Source: Leptospirales bacterium (GTDB lineage: Bacteria; Spirochaetota; Leptospiria; Leptospirales; Leptonemataceae). From it: a stretch of DNA of 64,000 nt. The notes beneath the pieces were generated by a model. It was not told where the DNA came from, did no database searches, and saw only the letters and a program-made list of their open reading frames with translations. A program made the translations under genes and the position numbers. The DNA lies in assembly GCA_019694685.1 (NCBI GenBank), contig JAIBBM010000016.1:1-64000 (forward strand), in the 5' to 3' direction. Positions 52,020 to 60,622 of the stretch are shown piece after piece (the stretch's first letter is position 1; the number at the start of each line of letters is the position of its first letter).

Positions 52020-52844
52020 GTGTCCATAAAAAAGGATTCCAAAGTCCGAGCCACTTCCCATGAGTGCATTCATATGGAGAATTCGGCTGTCAAACCCGAC
52101 ATAATCATGGAAGAGGATGCATTTGCGCATTCTGCGGGGCCAGTGCATGTTTTTTTCGAGCATCTGGCTACCTACACGTATCCCATTGTGTTTACGAGCA
52201 CTCTTGCTCTTTCGGTGCTTGAGTTTAACAACGCGCGAAATCTCTACTGGCTACTCTTGCTAATGCCTCTGGGATGGCTGGCGGCAGACTGGATCACAGG
52301 AATCATCCACTGGTTCTTTGATACATACGGATCTCAGACTATGCCAGTGCTTGGAAGATCGTTCATCAAACCATTTCGCGATCATCACATAGATCCAAAG
52401 GGGATCACCACTCACAGCCTTACAGTGACTATTGGCAATACATGCATTGCTGCCGTTCCCATCACATTCTGGATTCTTTATCCGTTGTTATTCGGTGATC
52501 CAACAGATGCGTATCGCATGACTGCTTTCTTTTTGAGTTTCACCATTGGCGGGACAGTTCTCACCAATCAGTTTCACAAATGGTCGCACCTGGATACTCC
52601 GCCTCTTTGGATTCGCACACTTCAGAAAGGGAAGATTATACTCGGCATTGTGCATCATGACGTTCACCACACAAAGCCGTTTGATACTTTCTATTGCATC
52701 ACCAACGGATGGATGAATCCGATTCTGGATCGAATCAATTTCTGGCGCGGTATGGAGAAACTTCTCGGATGGTTTGGCGTCAAACCCTATCCCGGAATCG
52801 CAGAAGAACGAGCCATAAATGCAGGCGTTGCCGCAAGCAGATAA
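52020..52844 (+). CDS. CarF/PEDS1-family lipid desaturase (plasmanylethanolamine desaturase-like)
   Basis: 274 residues from the GTG at 52020, chosen because GGAAAGGAGG lies 5 bp upstream; ATG at 52074 is an alternative. Four or so membrane helices carry histidine clusters: 'ADWITGIIHWFFDTYGS', 'FIKPFRDHHIDP', 'LTNQFHKWSHLDTPP' and 'LGIVHHDVHHTKPFDTFYC'. This arrangement is that of the Kua/TMEM189/CarF family, which introduces the vinyl-ether double bond of plasmalogens. That would mean aerobic plasmalogen formation here. The last 58 bp overlap the radical SAM gene on the other strand. Confidence 0.85.
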   Translation: MSIKKDSKVRATSHECIHMENSAVKPDIIMEEDAFAHSAGPVHVFFEHLATYTYPIVFTSTLALSVLEFNNARNLYWLLLLMPLGWLAADWITGIIHWFFDTYGSQTMPVLGRSFIKPFRDHHIDPKGITTHSLTVTIGNTCIAAVPITFWILYPLLFGDPTDAYRMTAFFLSFTIGGTVLTNQFHKWSHLDTPPLWIRTLQKGKIILGIVHHDVHHTKPFDTFYCITNGWMNPILDRINFWRGMEKLLGWFGVKPYPGIAEERAINAGVAASR

Positions 52845-53551
52845 CTCGGTCCAATGGTTCCATCCGGGAACAGATTGATGCTTTTGCTTGTGGTGCGATC
52901 AAAGTCCCAGTACGTTACTTCCATTCCGTCCACGTTGTAAACCGGATTGTCCCTGTAATGGGATTCTGGAATGCGATCCTTTAGCACATCCCAGGTTCTG
53001 GTTTCCCCAAAAAGCTTTCGCAGAACCAGACGACGAACTCCTATGCTGTGAGCTTCCAGAATGAAATCATCCAATTCGTGCACGTTATGCTCGTTGATGA
53101 CGCAACTGACCTTCACCGGGATCCGTGATTCCCTGAGAATGGAGCGAAGATCCGGGACAATCCTTGAACCCATCATTTTCTCATATGTATCGGAACGAAA
53201 GCTTGGGAAAGAAATGCAGGCTCTGTCATAGGAATTGAACGCTTCGAGTTTACGAAGAGCCAGCACTCCGTTTGTGTGAACAGAGAAACGAGCGTGAGGC
53301 AATTGCCTTCGCATCTCAGACAACAGCCTTTCTTCATGACGATAGAGCTGCGGATCTGTAGTGGTCCCAGTCATCACGATTTCTCTAATGTCCAGTCTCT
53401 GTACTTCGCGAATGAATGCGTCCTGGTTTCGAAGTGGATACAGATTCAGATTCTCTTCATTGGCCCGATCCGGAAGCTCCTTACCAATGCAGAAAGGACA
53501 GAAACGATTGCATGGCCCGGCAAAAAGTATGTTTGCGAAATCGTGGCTCAT
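52787..53551 (-). CDS. Radical SAM protein (MoaA/SPASM-like core), unknown reaction
   Basis: 254 residues. 'GPCNRFCPFCIGKELPD' holds the CxxxCxxC motif for the 4Fe-4S cluster and SAM. 'DIREIVMTGTTTDPQLYRHE' is the region of the TIM barrel where the SAM methionine is bound, and 'VHTNGVLALRKLEAFNSYDRACIS' the following strands. There is no C-terminal extra cluster. The last codons are overlapped by the desaturase. It starts in a 4-bp ATGA overlap with the preceding radical SAM gene, so the two are co-translated. Confidence 0.88.
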   Translation of the reverse strand: MSHDFANILFAGPCNRFCPFCIGKELPDRANEENLNLYPLRNQDAFIREVQRLDIREIVMTGTTTDPQLYRHEERLLSEMRRQLPHARFSVHTNGVLALRKLEAFNSYDRACISFPSFRSDTYEKMMGSRIVPDLRSILRESRIPVKVSCVINEHNVHELDDFILEAHSIGVRRLVLRKLFGETRTWDVLKDRIPESHYRDNPVYNVDGMEVTYWDFDRTTSKSINLFPDGTIGPSYLLAATPAFMARSSAIPG

Positions 53552-55026
53552 GCTGCGTCGTTTTTATCCGCCACCAGTTGCGCAGATGCCGCATGACGGT
53601 GCATGTCTGCCTGAGACTGACGATGGATCAGATAAGACTGAACGGATGGCGCAAAGAAAAGAGCAATGGTTCCGTTGAAATTTCGGGCACCGTGAGGTGT
53701 AAGAGAGAGCGCGCGACGATCCAATTCCGGGATTTCCTGCCCATTTTCGGAAATGCTCCAGTGCATGAGACCTTCTTTCAAAGCAAATTCGATCTCACGC
53801 GGAAATGCTTCCTCAAGAGAAACCTTGAACTTTTTCTCAAAAGCGTCCGCGCGAATCTCACCAAAATAGAAACTCACAGCAATCATTTTGGCCATCATAT
53901 GCTCCAGAGGCAGATGATACAGATCCTGAATCGGCAAACGGCCTTCCGCGATGCTCTTTGCGTAAGGAGCAATGGATTTGGAAGCGGCTCCGTCATTGTA
54001 GGAAATGGTGGTATCTGTGAATGTCTGTGCGCCAAGCCCCAGGCCAAGGTAGGTAGATCCTTCTATCACGCGACGCGTCAAATACGCGCTGGTCCCCGTG
54101 TCTTTTGGAATTCTAGAATACGTGTTCTTGCCCGGATTGGCAATGTAACCCGCAGACCTGAGCATTTCACTGGCGAGTTTTGCCTGACGCAGCACAGGCT
54201 CAAGAGTGACATCCGCTGCTTCTGCGGAAATGCGAGTGAGCTTGTATCGCATGCGATAGAGAGTAATGTAATCCGGCTCGAGTGCAATCGCATGACGAAG
54301 AGTCGCTTCCCAGGACTGGTCACTTTGCTTTGCGAATCCGTACATCAGATCAATGTTGAATTTCTTGAAGCCTGCCCCTCGAATGTGGTCACACGCTTTT
54401 CTATGGTGGTCCAGGCCATTTTCAGATCTTCCCAGATGCTTCAGTAAATCCGGCTGCACCACCTGGATCCCCATGCTAATGCGCTCAATTCCCATGTCCG
54501 CGTATGCTTTCATCTTCTCTGGTTCTGTGGACGCAATCCTGGGAGTGGTTTCAATACTGATGGCAAAACCAGGAGCAGTGCGAAAAGCTTTCCGGACCTC
54601 ATCCACATGCTCTGCCATGAGTGGCGCATTTACAAAAGAAGGAGTTCCGCCGCCTATATCAAAGCCAGATAGACTCCGCTCTCCGAGTAGACTGCGAAAC
54701 ATGGCAAGTTCCCGCGAAAGAAGTTTCATATAGTCAGAGGCGGCATCGAGCTCCTTTTTTCCGACCACGGTATACTCGCAAAAATAACACCTGGTCTCGC
54801 AAAATGGAATGTGGGAATAGAGCGAGATCGTCTCCGCGTCCGCAAACGCTGATTCTACCAGGCTGGCGTTAGCATTTCTGTCCACTCGATATGGCTTCCA
54901 AGTAACGTTATGCGCTATTGGATAGGCTGTATTGGATATGTGATGATTTCTGGTGCCTGCGGCAAAAACATTTTCCGGATCTTGCCGGTTTACATCCGCT
55001 GGCGCGGGCTTATTCCAGGGAATCAT
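53548..55026 (-). CDS. HemN-like radical SAM enzyme
   Basis: 492 residues. 'IPFCETRCYFCEYTVVG' is the cluster motif; the fourth cysteine of true coproporphyrinogen oxidase HemN (CxxxCxxCxC) is absent. 'FDIGGGTPSFVNAPLM' and 'GIERISMGIQVVQPDLLKHLGR' are the HemN-family SAM and second-site strands. A C-terminal HemN-like domain follows (about 350-450). Relatives include HemW, HutW and ChuW, so I do not call it HemN. Its ATG overlaps the stop of the upstream FAD protein (TGATG) and its end overlaps the smaller radical SAM gene. Confidence 0.85.
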   Translation of the reverse strand: MIPWNKPAPADVNRQDPENVFAAGTRNHHISNTAYPIAHNVTWKPYRVDRNANASLVESAFADAETISLYSHIPFCETRCYFCEYTVVGKKELDAASDYMKLLSRELAMFRSLLGERSLSGFDIGGGTPSFVNAPLMAEHVDEVRKAFRTAPGFAISIETTPRIASTEPEKMKAYADMGIERISMGIQVVQPDLLKHLGRSENGLDHHRKACDHIRGAGFKKFNIDLMYGFAKQSDQSWEATLRHAIALEPDYITLYRMRYKLTRISAEAADVTLEPVLRQAKLASEMLRSAGYIANPGKNTYSRIPKDTGTSAYLTRRVIEGSTYLGLGLGAQTFTDTTISYNDGAASKSIAPYAKSIAEGRLPIQDLYHLPLEHMMAKMIAVSFYFGEIRADAFEKKFKVSLEEAFPREIEFALKEGLMHWSISENGQEIPELDRRALSLTPHGARNFNGTIALFFAPSVQSYLIHRQSQADMHRHAASAQLVADKNDAA

Positions 55027-56645
55027 CAGAATTCAGAAAGCCTCGCTCCGCCCAGAATATTGACGGCCGGGATTTCGTGTGCTGCAAGAATCCTCACAGC
55101 CAGATGACCTCGCCTTCCTGTTTCGCTCAGACATGCGATCTGTCTTGCTCCCGATTTAAGAAGTGCGGACCTGATTTCTTCGATTTTGCCGCGCAGCTCT
55201 TCTAAAGGGATGTGCAGATGAACACTCCCGCGCGCTTTTTTTCCAGTGTCCACGATGCAGTAGTCCTGGGTGCGGGCCTGGAGATCTGCCGGTTCCACAG
55301 TGGCCGTGCGCCCTCGTTCCGCCTGAACTGCCACGGTGGCCGCTACATTGAGAGCGTCTCTGGCTGTTCCCAGCGCCGGACTGTATGCCAGATCAAGTTT
55401 CGCAAGCTGCTGGATGGTCAGAGAACCTGCAATCGCCACTGCGGCCGCGTCCAGACGTCTCTCTACGCCTGATCCAGCTGCCTCGAGTGCGAGGACCTTG
55501 CCCGATTCCTTTTCATAAAACAGCTCGAGCATCAAAGGCTTTGCATGAGGCATGTATGGCTCCACATCATAGGCATGAACAAACGCGCGACCCAGCCTGT
55601 TGCCAGCAGCCAACCCCAGATTTCTAAAAGACGGACCAACTCTTCCCGCGGACATGTTGGGAAGGCGAAGCAAGAGAGACCCAACAAACGATGCGAGCTT
55701 TGCATCCCCACCGGCCGCGTTTTCTCCCGCCACCTGCGCGGTCTTATCCGCCACGGAAGCCTGAGGAGTCCAGGAAAAGCTTCCGGAATGCGGAACACTC
55801 ACACACACTCCGCAGGCATACACGTCCTTTAGAGTTGTGGCGCATGATTCATTGATCACCACTGTGCCATCCGAATGAATGCCGGCGCCCGCCTCTTTCA
55901 AGATATCTGTGCGGGGAACGATGCCCATGGCGGAAATCACATAGTCTGCTTCAATTCTGCGGCCGTCCACAGTTACAGACGTTATGCGGCCTTCATGAAT
56001 CTCAAACGATTCATCTCTCGCAGATGTAATGACATTCGCGGAGGTTTCTAGAATTCCACGCACGACTCTAGAAATCTTATCTCCGAACGTTCCCAGAATC
56101 TGTGGACCTTTTTCTACAATAGTAACTTCTGCGCCGGCGCGGATGAGCCCGTCTGCGGCCTCAAGGCCAATTGGCCCTCCTCCAAGAATTACAAATTTCT
56201 TTTTTCCCGAATCGAGAGCGGAGCGAATCTTCACCAGATCATCGAGCGTGCGAAATACAGTCTGGTTCTCCACTCCCTGGATTTCCAGAGGTGCAATGCT
56301 CGATCCACCCGCGGCAAAGATCAGTGAATCATAGGAAAGATCCATTTCCCCCTTTGATTGTTTGACTGTGAGGATTTTCTTAATGCTGTCGAGACGAATG
56401 GCTTCTGTCTCCGTCCACACCTCAATGTTGTATACCTGTCTGAAAAAATCAGAACGCTCGTGATTCAAATCCTCAAGAGATTGAACCTCTCCCGAAAGGT
56501 AATAAGAAAGACCGCAGGCCGCATAGCTGACGCGTGTTCCCTGCTCAATCAAGATGATCCGCGCATTTTCATTGATTTCGCGTGCACGGGCAGCCGCAGT
56601 TGGACCTGCCATGGCACCACCCAGAATGACAATCGTACCGGACAT
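55026..56645 (-). CDS. CoA-disulfide-reductase-like FAD protein with rhodanese domain
   Basis: 539 residues. 'IVILGGAMAGPTAAARARE' is the FAD-binding motif; 'YAACGLSYYLSGEV' holds the single active-site cysteine of CoA-disulfide reductases/NADH oxidases; 'FVILGGGPIGLEAADGL' binds NAD(P)H. The dimerisation domain runs to about 445. The last 95 residues are a rhodanese domain with 'IACLSETGRRGHLAVRIL', where the cysteine of the active loop is present. Such fusions reduce CoA persulfides or polysulfide. Coupled through TGATG to two radical SAM genes, it may supply or remove sulfur for them; that link is inferred. Confidence 0.85.
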   Translation of the reverse strand: MSGTIVILGGAMAGPTAAARAREINENARIILIEQGTRVSYAACGLSYYLSGEVQSLEDLNHERSDFFRQVYNIEVWTETEAIRLDSIKKILTVKQSKGEMDLSYDSLIFAAGGSSIAPLEIQGVENQTVFRTLDDLVKIRSALDSGKKKFVILGGGPIGLEAADGLIRAGAEVTIVEKGPQILGTFGDKISRVVRGILETSANVITSARDESFEIHEGRITSVTVDGRRIEADYVISAMGIVPRTDILKEAGAGIHSDGTVVINESCATTLKDVYACGVCVSVPHSGSFSWTPQASVADKTAQVAGENAAGGDAKLASFVGSLLLRLPNMSAGRVGPSFRNLGLAAGNRLGRAFVHAYDVEPYMPHAKPLMLELFYEKESGKVLALEAAGSGVERRLDAAAVAIAGSLTIQQLAKLDLAYSPALGTARDALNVAATVAVQAERGRTATVEPADLQARTQDYCIVDTGKKARGSVHLHIPLEELRGKIEEIRSALLKSGARQIACLSETGRRGHLAVRILAAHEIPAVNILGGARLSEF

Positions 56646-56681
56646 AGACTCCCCCGAACTATAAACTTTCTTAAAGATTGA

Positions 56682-56963
56682 CTATTTCTTGTGACGCGAG
56701 ATGAGCTCAGCCTCGATCGCGCTCAGCGGAACTCCCTTTTGCACGAGAGCAACGAGCAAATGAAAGATCAAGTCCGCCGCTTCATGAGTGATTTCCTTCG
56801 CATCGCTATTCTTTACTGCGATGATCACTTCCCCGGACTCTTCTGCCACTTTCTTCAGGATGCGATCTTCCCCGCCCTTGAACAGAGTCGTAGTGTAGGA
56901 ACCGTCCGGCAATTCGTGCTTACGCTGGTAGAGTAATTTCTCAAGATCTTCCAGGAATTTCAT
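56682..56963 (-). CDS. hisE: Phosphoribosyl-ATP pyrophosphatase
   Basis: 93 residues, a stand-alone HisE. '[31 protein letters not shown]' followed by '[13 protein letters not shown]' is the MazG-like helical bundle with the ExxE...D metal motif. It removes pyrophosphate from phosphoribosyl-ATP, the second step of histidine synthesis. It overlaps hisF by the ATGA arrangement. The HisI partner is not in the window. Confidence 0.95.
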   Translation of the reverse strand: MKFLEDLEKLLYQRKHELPDGSYTTTLFKGGEDRILKKVAEESGEVIIAVKNSDAKEITHEAADLIFHLLVALVQKGVPLSAIEAELISRHKK

Positions 56964-57715
56964 ACTCTGACCTGCACTCCACGTTCTCTCATGATCTTCT
57001 TCACGCTGTCCACTGTTGTTTCTCTAAAGTGAAAAATGGAGGCAGCCAGAACTGCGTCTGCATGGGCGTCTTTTGCTGCTTCCACAAGATGATCTGCGTT
57101 CCCGGCGCCGCCGGATGCGATCACCGGAATTCTAACTGCACTACGCACAGCCGCAGTCAGCTCAATGTCAAAGCCGTCTTTTGTGCCATCACGATCCATG
57201 CTGGTGAGCAAAATCTCACCGGCTCCGCGATCCTCTGCTTCTTTTGCCCATTCGAGGGCAGACCTGCCTGTTGCTTTTCTACCACCGCTCAAATACACTT
57301 CCCAGTCCTGGCCCGACTTTCGCGCGTCAATGGCGCACACAATGCACTGACTACCAAACTTTCGCGCGCCCTGCGAAAGGACTTCTGGATTCAAAAAAGC
57401 GGCAGTGTTCAGAGAAACTTTGTCCGCTCCTGAATGAAGGATGCGGTCCATATCCTCAAGAGTGCGCAATCCCCCGCCAACGGTGAACGGAATGAAGATC
57501 CTCTCCGCTACGCGACGCACGAGATCGACTATGATATCGCGGTTTTCGTGACTGGCTGTGATGTCCAGAAAACAGAGCTCGTCTGCTCCCGACTTCGCAT
57601 AGTAGTCTGCCTGCTCCACCGGATCTCCTGCGTCCTTAAGATCTACAAACTGAACACCTTTGACGACTCTGCCGTCTTTGATGTCCAGGCACGGTATGAC
57701 GCGAACGGTGAGCAC
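56960..57715 (-). CDS. hisF: Imidazole glycerol phosphate synthase cyclase subunit
   Basis: 251 residues from the GTG at 57715, the length and start of normal HisF ('[19 protein letters not shown]'). The upstream frame adds no conserved sequence. The catalytic aspartates are in 'PCLDIKDG' and 'CAIDARKSG'. '[15 protein letters not shown]' and '[19 protein letters not shown]' are the phosphate-binding strands of the TIM barrel. It forms imidazole glycerol phosphate and AICAR with HisH. It is followed by hisE and faces mgtC at a 64-bp divergent gap. Confidence 0.96.
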   Translation of the reverse strand: MLTVRVIPCLDIKDGRVVKGVQFVDLKDAGDPVEQADYYAKSGADELCFLDITASHENRDIIVDLVRRVAERIFIPFTVGGGLRTLEDMDRILHSGADKVSLNTAAFLNPEVLSQGARKFGSQCIVCAIDARKSGQDWEVYLSGGRKATGRSALEWAKEAEDRGAGEILLTSMDRDGTKDGFDIELTAAVRSAVRIPVIASGGAGNADHLVEAAKDAHADAVLAASIFHFRETTVDSVKKIMRERGVQVRV

Positions 57716-57779
57716 ACGACTATCTTTACCCGCCTCGATTTGGGGCAAGCAAAACCAGGAACTCGCCGAAATTCTAATC

Positions 57780-58475
57780 ATGGGCTTCGAAATAGATCCT
57801 GGGTTTCAGAGAATGATGATTCGCATGTCGCTTGCCGCGCTGTGCGGGCTGGCGATTGGAATGGAGCGCGGTTACCGCGGAAAAGCGGCGGGAGTGCGAA
57901 CGAATCTGCTCATCTGCCTGGGCGCGGCACTCTTCATGATCGTTTCAGAAGAGGTGGCCTACGAAGCGAAGTCCAATGGATTTCCAGGACCAGACCCTGC
58001 ACGCATCGCAGCCCAGGTGGTCACTGGCATTGGCTTTCTGGGTGCAGGAGCGATCCTGACCAACCGCGGAACTGTCACAGGTCTCACAACGGCCGCCAGT
58101 ATCTGGTGTGTTTCTGCGATCGGACTGTGCGCCGGCGCCGGGCTCTACAGACTCGCCATGGCTGCCACTCTTGGCATCCTGTTTACGCTGGAGTTTTTCA
58201 CGTTCTTTGAGCGCAGAATTCGCACCACACGCTTTCGCTACATGCGCCTCGAAGTAACCATTAAGAAAGAAGCCCGTGTGCAGGAAGTGCGTCGCGTTTT
58301 AAGAAATCTAAAAATCCAATTCTCAAACGAAGAAACGCGCAACATACTCGGCGAAACTCACTATATAGCAACATTGTATTACAAAGGCGAACTGGAAAAA
58401 ATGATCGAGGATGAACTGATGCTTGTGTCCGGTGTGCGCGATGTGAATTTTCTCGGAGAAGGAATGGACACTTAG
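57780..58475 (+). CDS. MgtC/SapB-family membrane protein
   Basis: 231 residues from the ATG at 57780. '[34 protein letters not shown]' is the MgtC signature across helices 1-2. '[11 protein letters not shown]' and '[21 protein letters not shown]' continue the family pattern. A C-terminal soluble ACT-like domain (about 155-231) is present, as in full-size family members. Roles include magnesium-stress survival and membrane ATPase control; the true role here is unknown. The stop codon lies inside a long inverted repeat. Confidence 0.9.
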   Translation: MGFEIDPGFQRMMIRMSLAALCGLAIGMERGYRGKAAGVRTNLLICLGAALFMIVSEEVAYEAKSNGFPGPDPARIAAQVVTGIGFLGAGAILTNRGTVTGLTTAASIWCVSAIGLCAGAGLYRLAMAATLGILFTLEFFTFFERRIRTTRFRYMRLEVTIKKEARVQEVRRVLRNLKIQFSNEETRNILGETHYIATLYYKGELEKMIEDELMLVSGVRDVNFLGEGMDT

Positions 58476-58621
58476 TCCTCTCTGGCCTTTGCGAAACGAC
58501 ATGCCCTTGCCCAACCGGCGCGAGACGCGGTCGTCCATGTCCGACTCGCGCCGGGGCTCTGGCATCCTGCCTCCGCAATTGGGCAAGACATGCCGGTTCG
58601 TACGCTGAGAGGCTAAGTGTC
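58467..58621. repeat. 155-bp imperfect inverted repeat overlapping the MgtC stop
   Basis: Outer arms start GACACTTAG (58467) and end CTAAGTGTC (58621), which are exact complements. They continue as CCTCTC...CGAAAC..CATGCCCTTGCCCAA paired with TTGGGCAAGACATG..GGTTCG...GAGAGG. Inside them is a perfect 10-bp pair, CCGGCGCGAG/CTCGCGCCGG, around about 20 bp. Most of the intergenic gap is this one fold. It includes the last bases of the mgtC coding sequence and lies before the convergent SGNH gene's end. There is no T-run, so a normal terminator is unlikely; a mobile palindromic element, or a strong transcript-end hairpin, is more likely. Confidence 0.75.
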
Positions 58622-58651
58622 GGCAAGGTTCTGAGCCTTTCGTGCCGCATA

Positions 58652-59326
58652 TCAACGTAAAAGTACTCGCAGCATTTCGTTTGCGACGAACTGGTTGCCC
58701 GTGTCATTTGGATGAACTCTGTCGTACGTTAGAATTCCGGATTCGCGGTCCAGAGGATTGTGAGAGCCCACATACTTCAAAAAAGCAGCTCTCATATCCA
58801 CAAGATCGCAGTGATATTGAACTGCAAGGTCGCGAATGAGGGCAGAGTACTGATCGAGTTCCTGGTCGAGCGGATTTGCCAGATTTCTTTTTTCCCCCAC
58901 ACCCATCGGTGTCACCAGAATCACTCTCATATTTCGCGCCTGCAATTTACGAATGAGCGCGACATAGAATCGCTTAAACTTGACTGCGTCTGTGCCTGTA
59001 TTGTGTATTTGCTTGTGCCAGACGTCATTGACTCCCACCCAAACCACAACTACCTGGGGATTGCGCGCAAATACATCATCTTCCAGACGCAAGTAGAGAT
59101 CATAGATTTTATCTCCGCTCACTCCTGCTCCCATAAGCTCAAAGCGATCCGAAAGTCCTCTCTCAGATAGAATGGTCTGCATGCGCTGGATGTATCCACC
59201 TTGCCTCACGCCGATTTCAGTGATCGAATCGCCGAAAAAAACAACTCTGGTAGATGGCGGGACCGCAGCCACACGCGCGCAGGAAAGGACGAAGCAGAAA
59301 GTGAAGATTACGATTCGAAATCGCAT
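58652..59326 (-). CDS. Exported SGNH/GDSL-type hydrolase
   Basis: 224 residues. The signal sequence has 'CFVLSCARVAA', possibly a lipobox. Catalytic blocks: 'RVVFFGDSITEIG' with the serine, 'GAGVSGDKI' with the glycine, 'VWVGVNDVWH' with the asparagine and 'YDRVHPND' with Asp and His. The family removes acyl or acetyl groups from lipids or polysaccharides. It is likely periplasmic or surface-attached. hisS follows on the same strand 15 bp upstream in reading order. Confidence 0.92.
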   Translation of the reverse strand: MRFRIVIFTFCFVLSCARVAAVPPSTRVVFFGDSITEIGVRQGGYIQRMQTILSERGLSDRFELMGAGVSGDKIYDLYLRLEDDVFARNPQVVVVWVGVNDVWHKQIHNTGTDAVKFKRFYVALIRKLQARNMRVILVTPMGVGEKRNLANPLDQELDQYSALIRDLAVQYHCDLVDMRAAFLKYVGSHNPLDRESGILTYDRVHPNDTGNQFVANEMLRVLLR

Positions 59327-59341
59327 AGCGATCGCTCAATA

Positions 59342-60622
59342 CTAAGCGCGATTCAGGTGAGAGGACAGATCCGATGGTTTGACATCCGTCTGGTCCCCTG
59401 TTGCAAGATCTTTTACTCTCACAACTCCTCTGGCCAGTTCATCTCCACCCATCATGAGCACAAATCTGCGGCCTTTCTTATCCGCCGCCTCCATTTGCTT
59501 TCCAATCTTTACAGATGGTTCAAGAGATGTTTCTACCAGCACGCCCGCCTTTCTCAAGTCAGATGCGATTTTAAGGGAAGCGTCTCTGCTTTCAGGGAAT
59601 AGTATAAAAAAACAACCTTTCTTGGGTGACGCATCTGCCAGAAAGCCACGGCTGCGAAGGAACTGTTCGAGTGTTACGTCCCCCAGACCAAAACCAACAG
59701 CCGGCAGTTCGTTTTTTCCCATCTGTCCGAGCAACCTGTCAAACCTGCCGCCGCCGCAGATGGCCCTTCGATTTTCCGGGTTCAAATCCTGTGCTTCAAA
59801 AATCAAACCAGTGTAATAATCAAACCCGCGAACAATTCCAGGATCAAAGGAAAGGAAAGCAGACTTACCCTGCGCCGATAGTATATCACTGACTGCAGAG
59901 AGATGGCCGCCCACGGCTGCATCAATTTCTCCCTTCTGGCCCAGCTTCTCCAGATCTTCAAGCCGGATGGACAGAAAAGAATTTACGCGATCCACGAGCG
60001 GACCGTCCGCCGTGCGACGCAATTCTTCCTGGAACGCTTCTTCTCCAATTTTTTCTCTCTTATCCAGCAACCTGCCAATCGATCGCCTGACTTCTTTGTC
60101 CGTGTGTTGCACATAAGAATCAAACAATCTACGATCGCTTACGCGAAGAAGAAAGTCTCCCTGCTTCGCACCAAACGCAGTCAATATGTCAATTAACAGA
60201 CTCAGGATTTCAGCGTCCGCCGCGGGCGTGGCCGGACCAAGCAAGTCCGCATTCAACTGATAAAATTCGCGCAGCCTGCCCTTGCCAGGTCTTTCGTATC
60301 GCATGAAGTTCGCGATGCTGTACCAGCGCACAGGACGAATCAATTCCATGCCGCGTGCGGAAACCATGCGAGCCATCGTAGGAGTCATCTCAGGACGGAT
60401 GGCGACTTCTCTGTCTCCGCGATCCGTAAAGCGATACACCTGGTCGTTTACGATTTCTTCCGATGATTTAGACTGGTAGAGGCTGATTGGCTCAAGAAGA
60501 GGAGCCGAATATTCCAGATAGCCGTACGATTCGCACACAGAACGAATCACAGCAAACATTGCATTTCTAAATTGCATGTCCTCGGGATAGAAATCCCGCG
60601 TTCCCACATAGGGCCCAGCCAT
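59342..60622 (-). CDS. hisS: Histidyl-tRNA synthetase
   Basis: 426 residues, the normal size. Class II motifs: motif 1 around 'YLEYSAPLLEP', motif 2 in 'FMRYERPGKGRLREFYQLN', the histidine-binding 'VRGFDYYTGLIFE' and motif 3 'AVGFGLGDVTLEQFL'. The C-terminal anticodon-binding domain is complete. It charges tRNA-His. Its ATG shares a base with the stop codon of the upstream PilZ gene, and the SGNH gene follows, so this is probably a three-gene operon. Confidence 0.97.
   Translation of the reverse strand: MAGPYVGTRDFYPEDMQFRNAMFAVIRSVCESYGYLEYSAPLLEPISLYQSKSSEEIVNDQVYRFTDRGDREVAIRPEMTPTMARMVSARGMELIRPVRWYSIANFMRYERPGKGRLREFYQLNADLLGPATPAADAEILSLLIDILTAFGAKQGDFLLRVSDRRLFDSYVQHTDKEVRRSIGRLLDKREKIGEEAFQEELRRTADGPLVDRVNSFLSIRLEDLEKLGQKGEIDAAVGGHLSAVSDILSAQGKSAFLSFDPGIVRGFDYYTGLIFEAQDLNPENRRAICGGGRFDRLLGQMGKNELPAVGFGLGDVTLEQFLRSRGFLADASPKKGCFFILFPESRDASLKIASDLRKAGVLVETSLEPSVKIGKQMEAADKKGRRFVLMMGGDELARGVVRVKDLATGDQTDVKPSDLSSHLNRA

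Noticed and set aside
53548..55026. Oxygen-independent coproporphyrinogen oxidase HemN
   Set aside because: The fourth cysteine of the HemN cluster motif is missing (CxxxCxxC followed by E), so only the family is named.
56960..57781. HisF start at 57781
   Set aside because: The first 22 codons are not conserved in the family and the GTG at 57715 gives the standard 251-residue enzyme.
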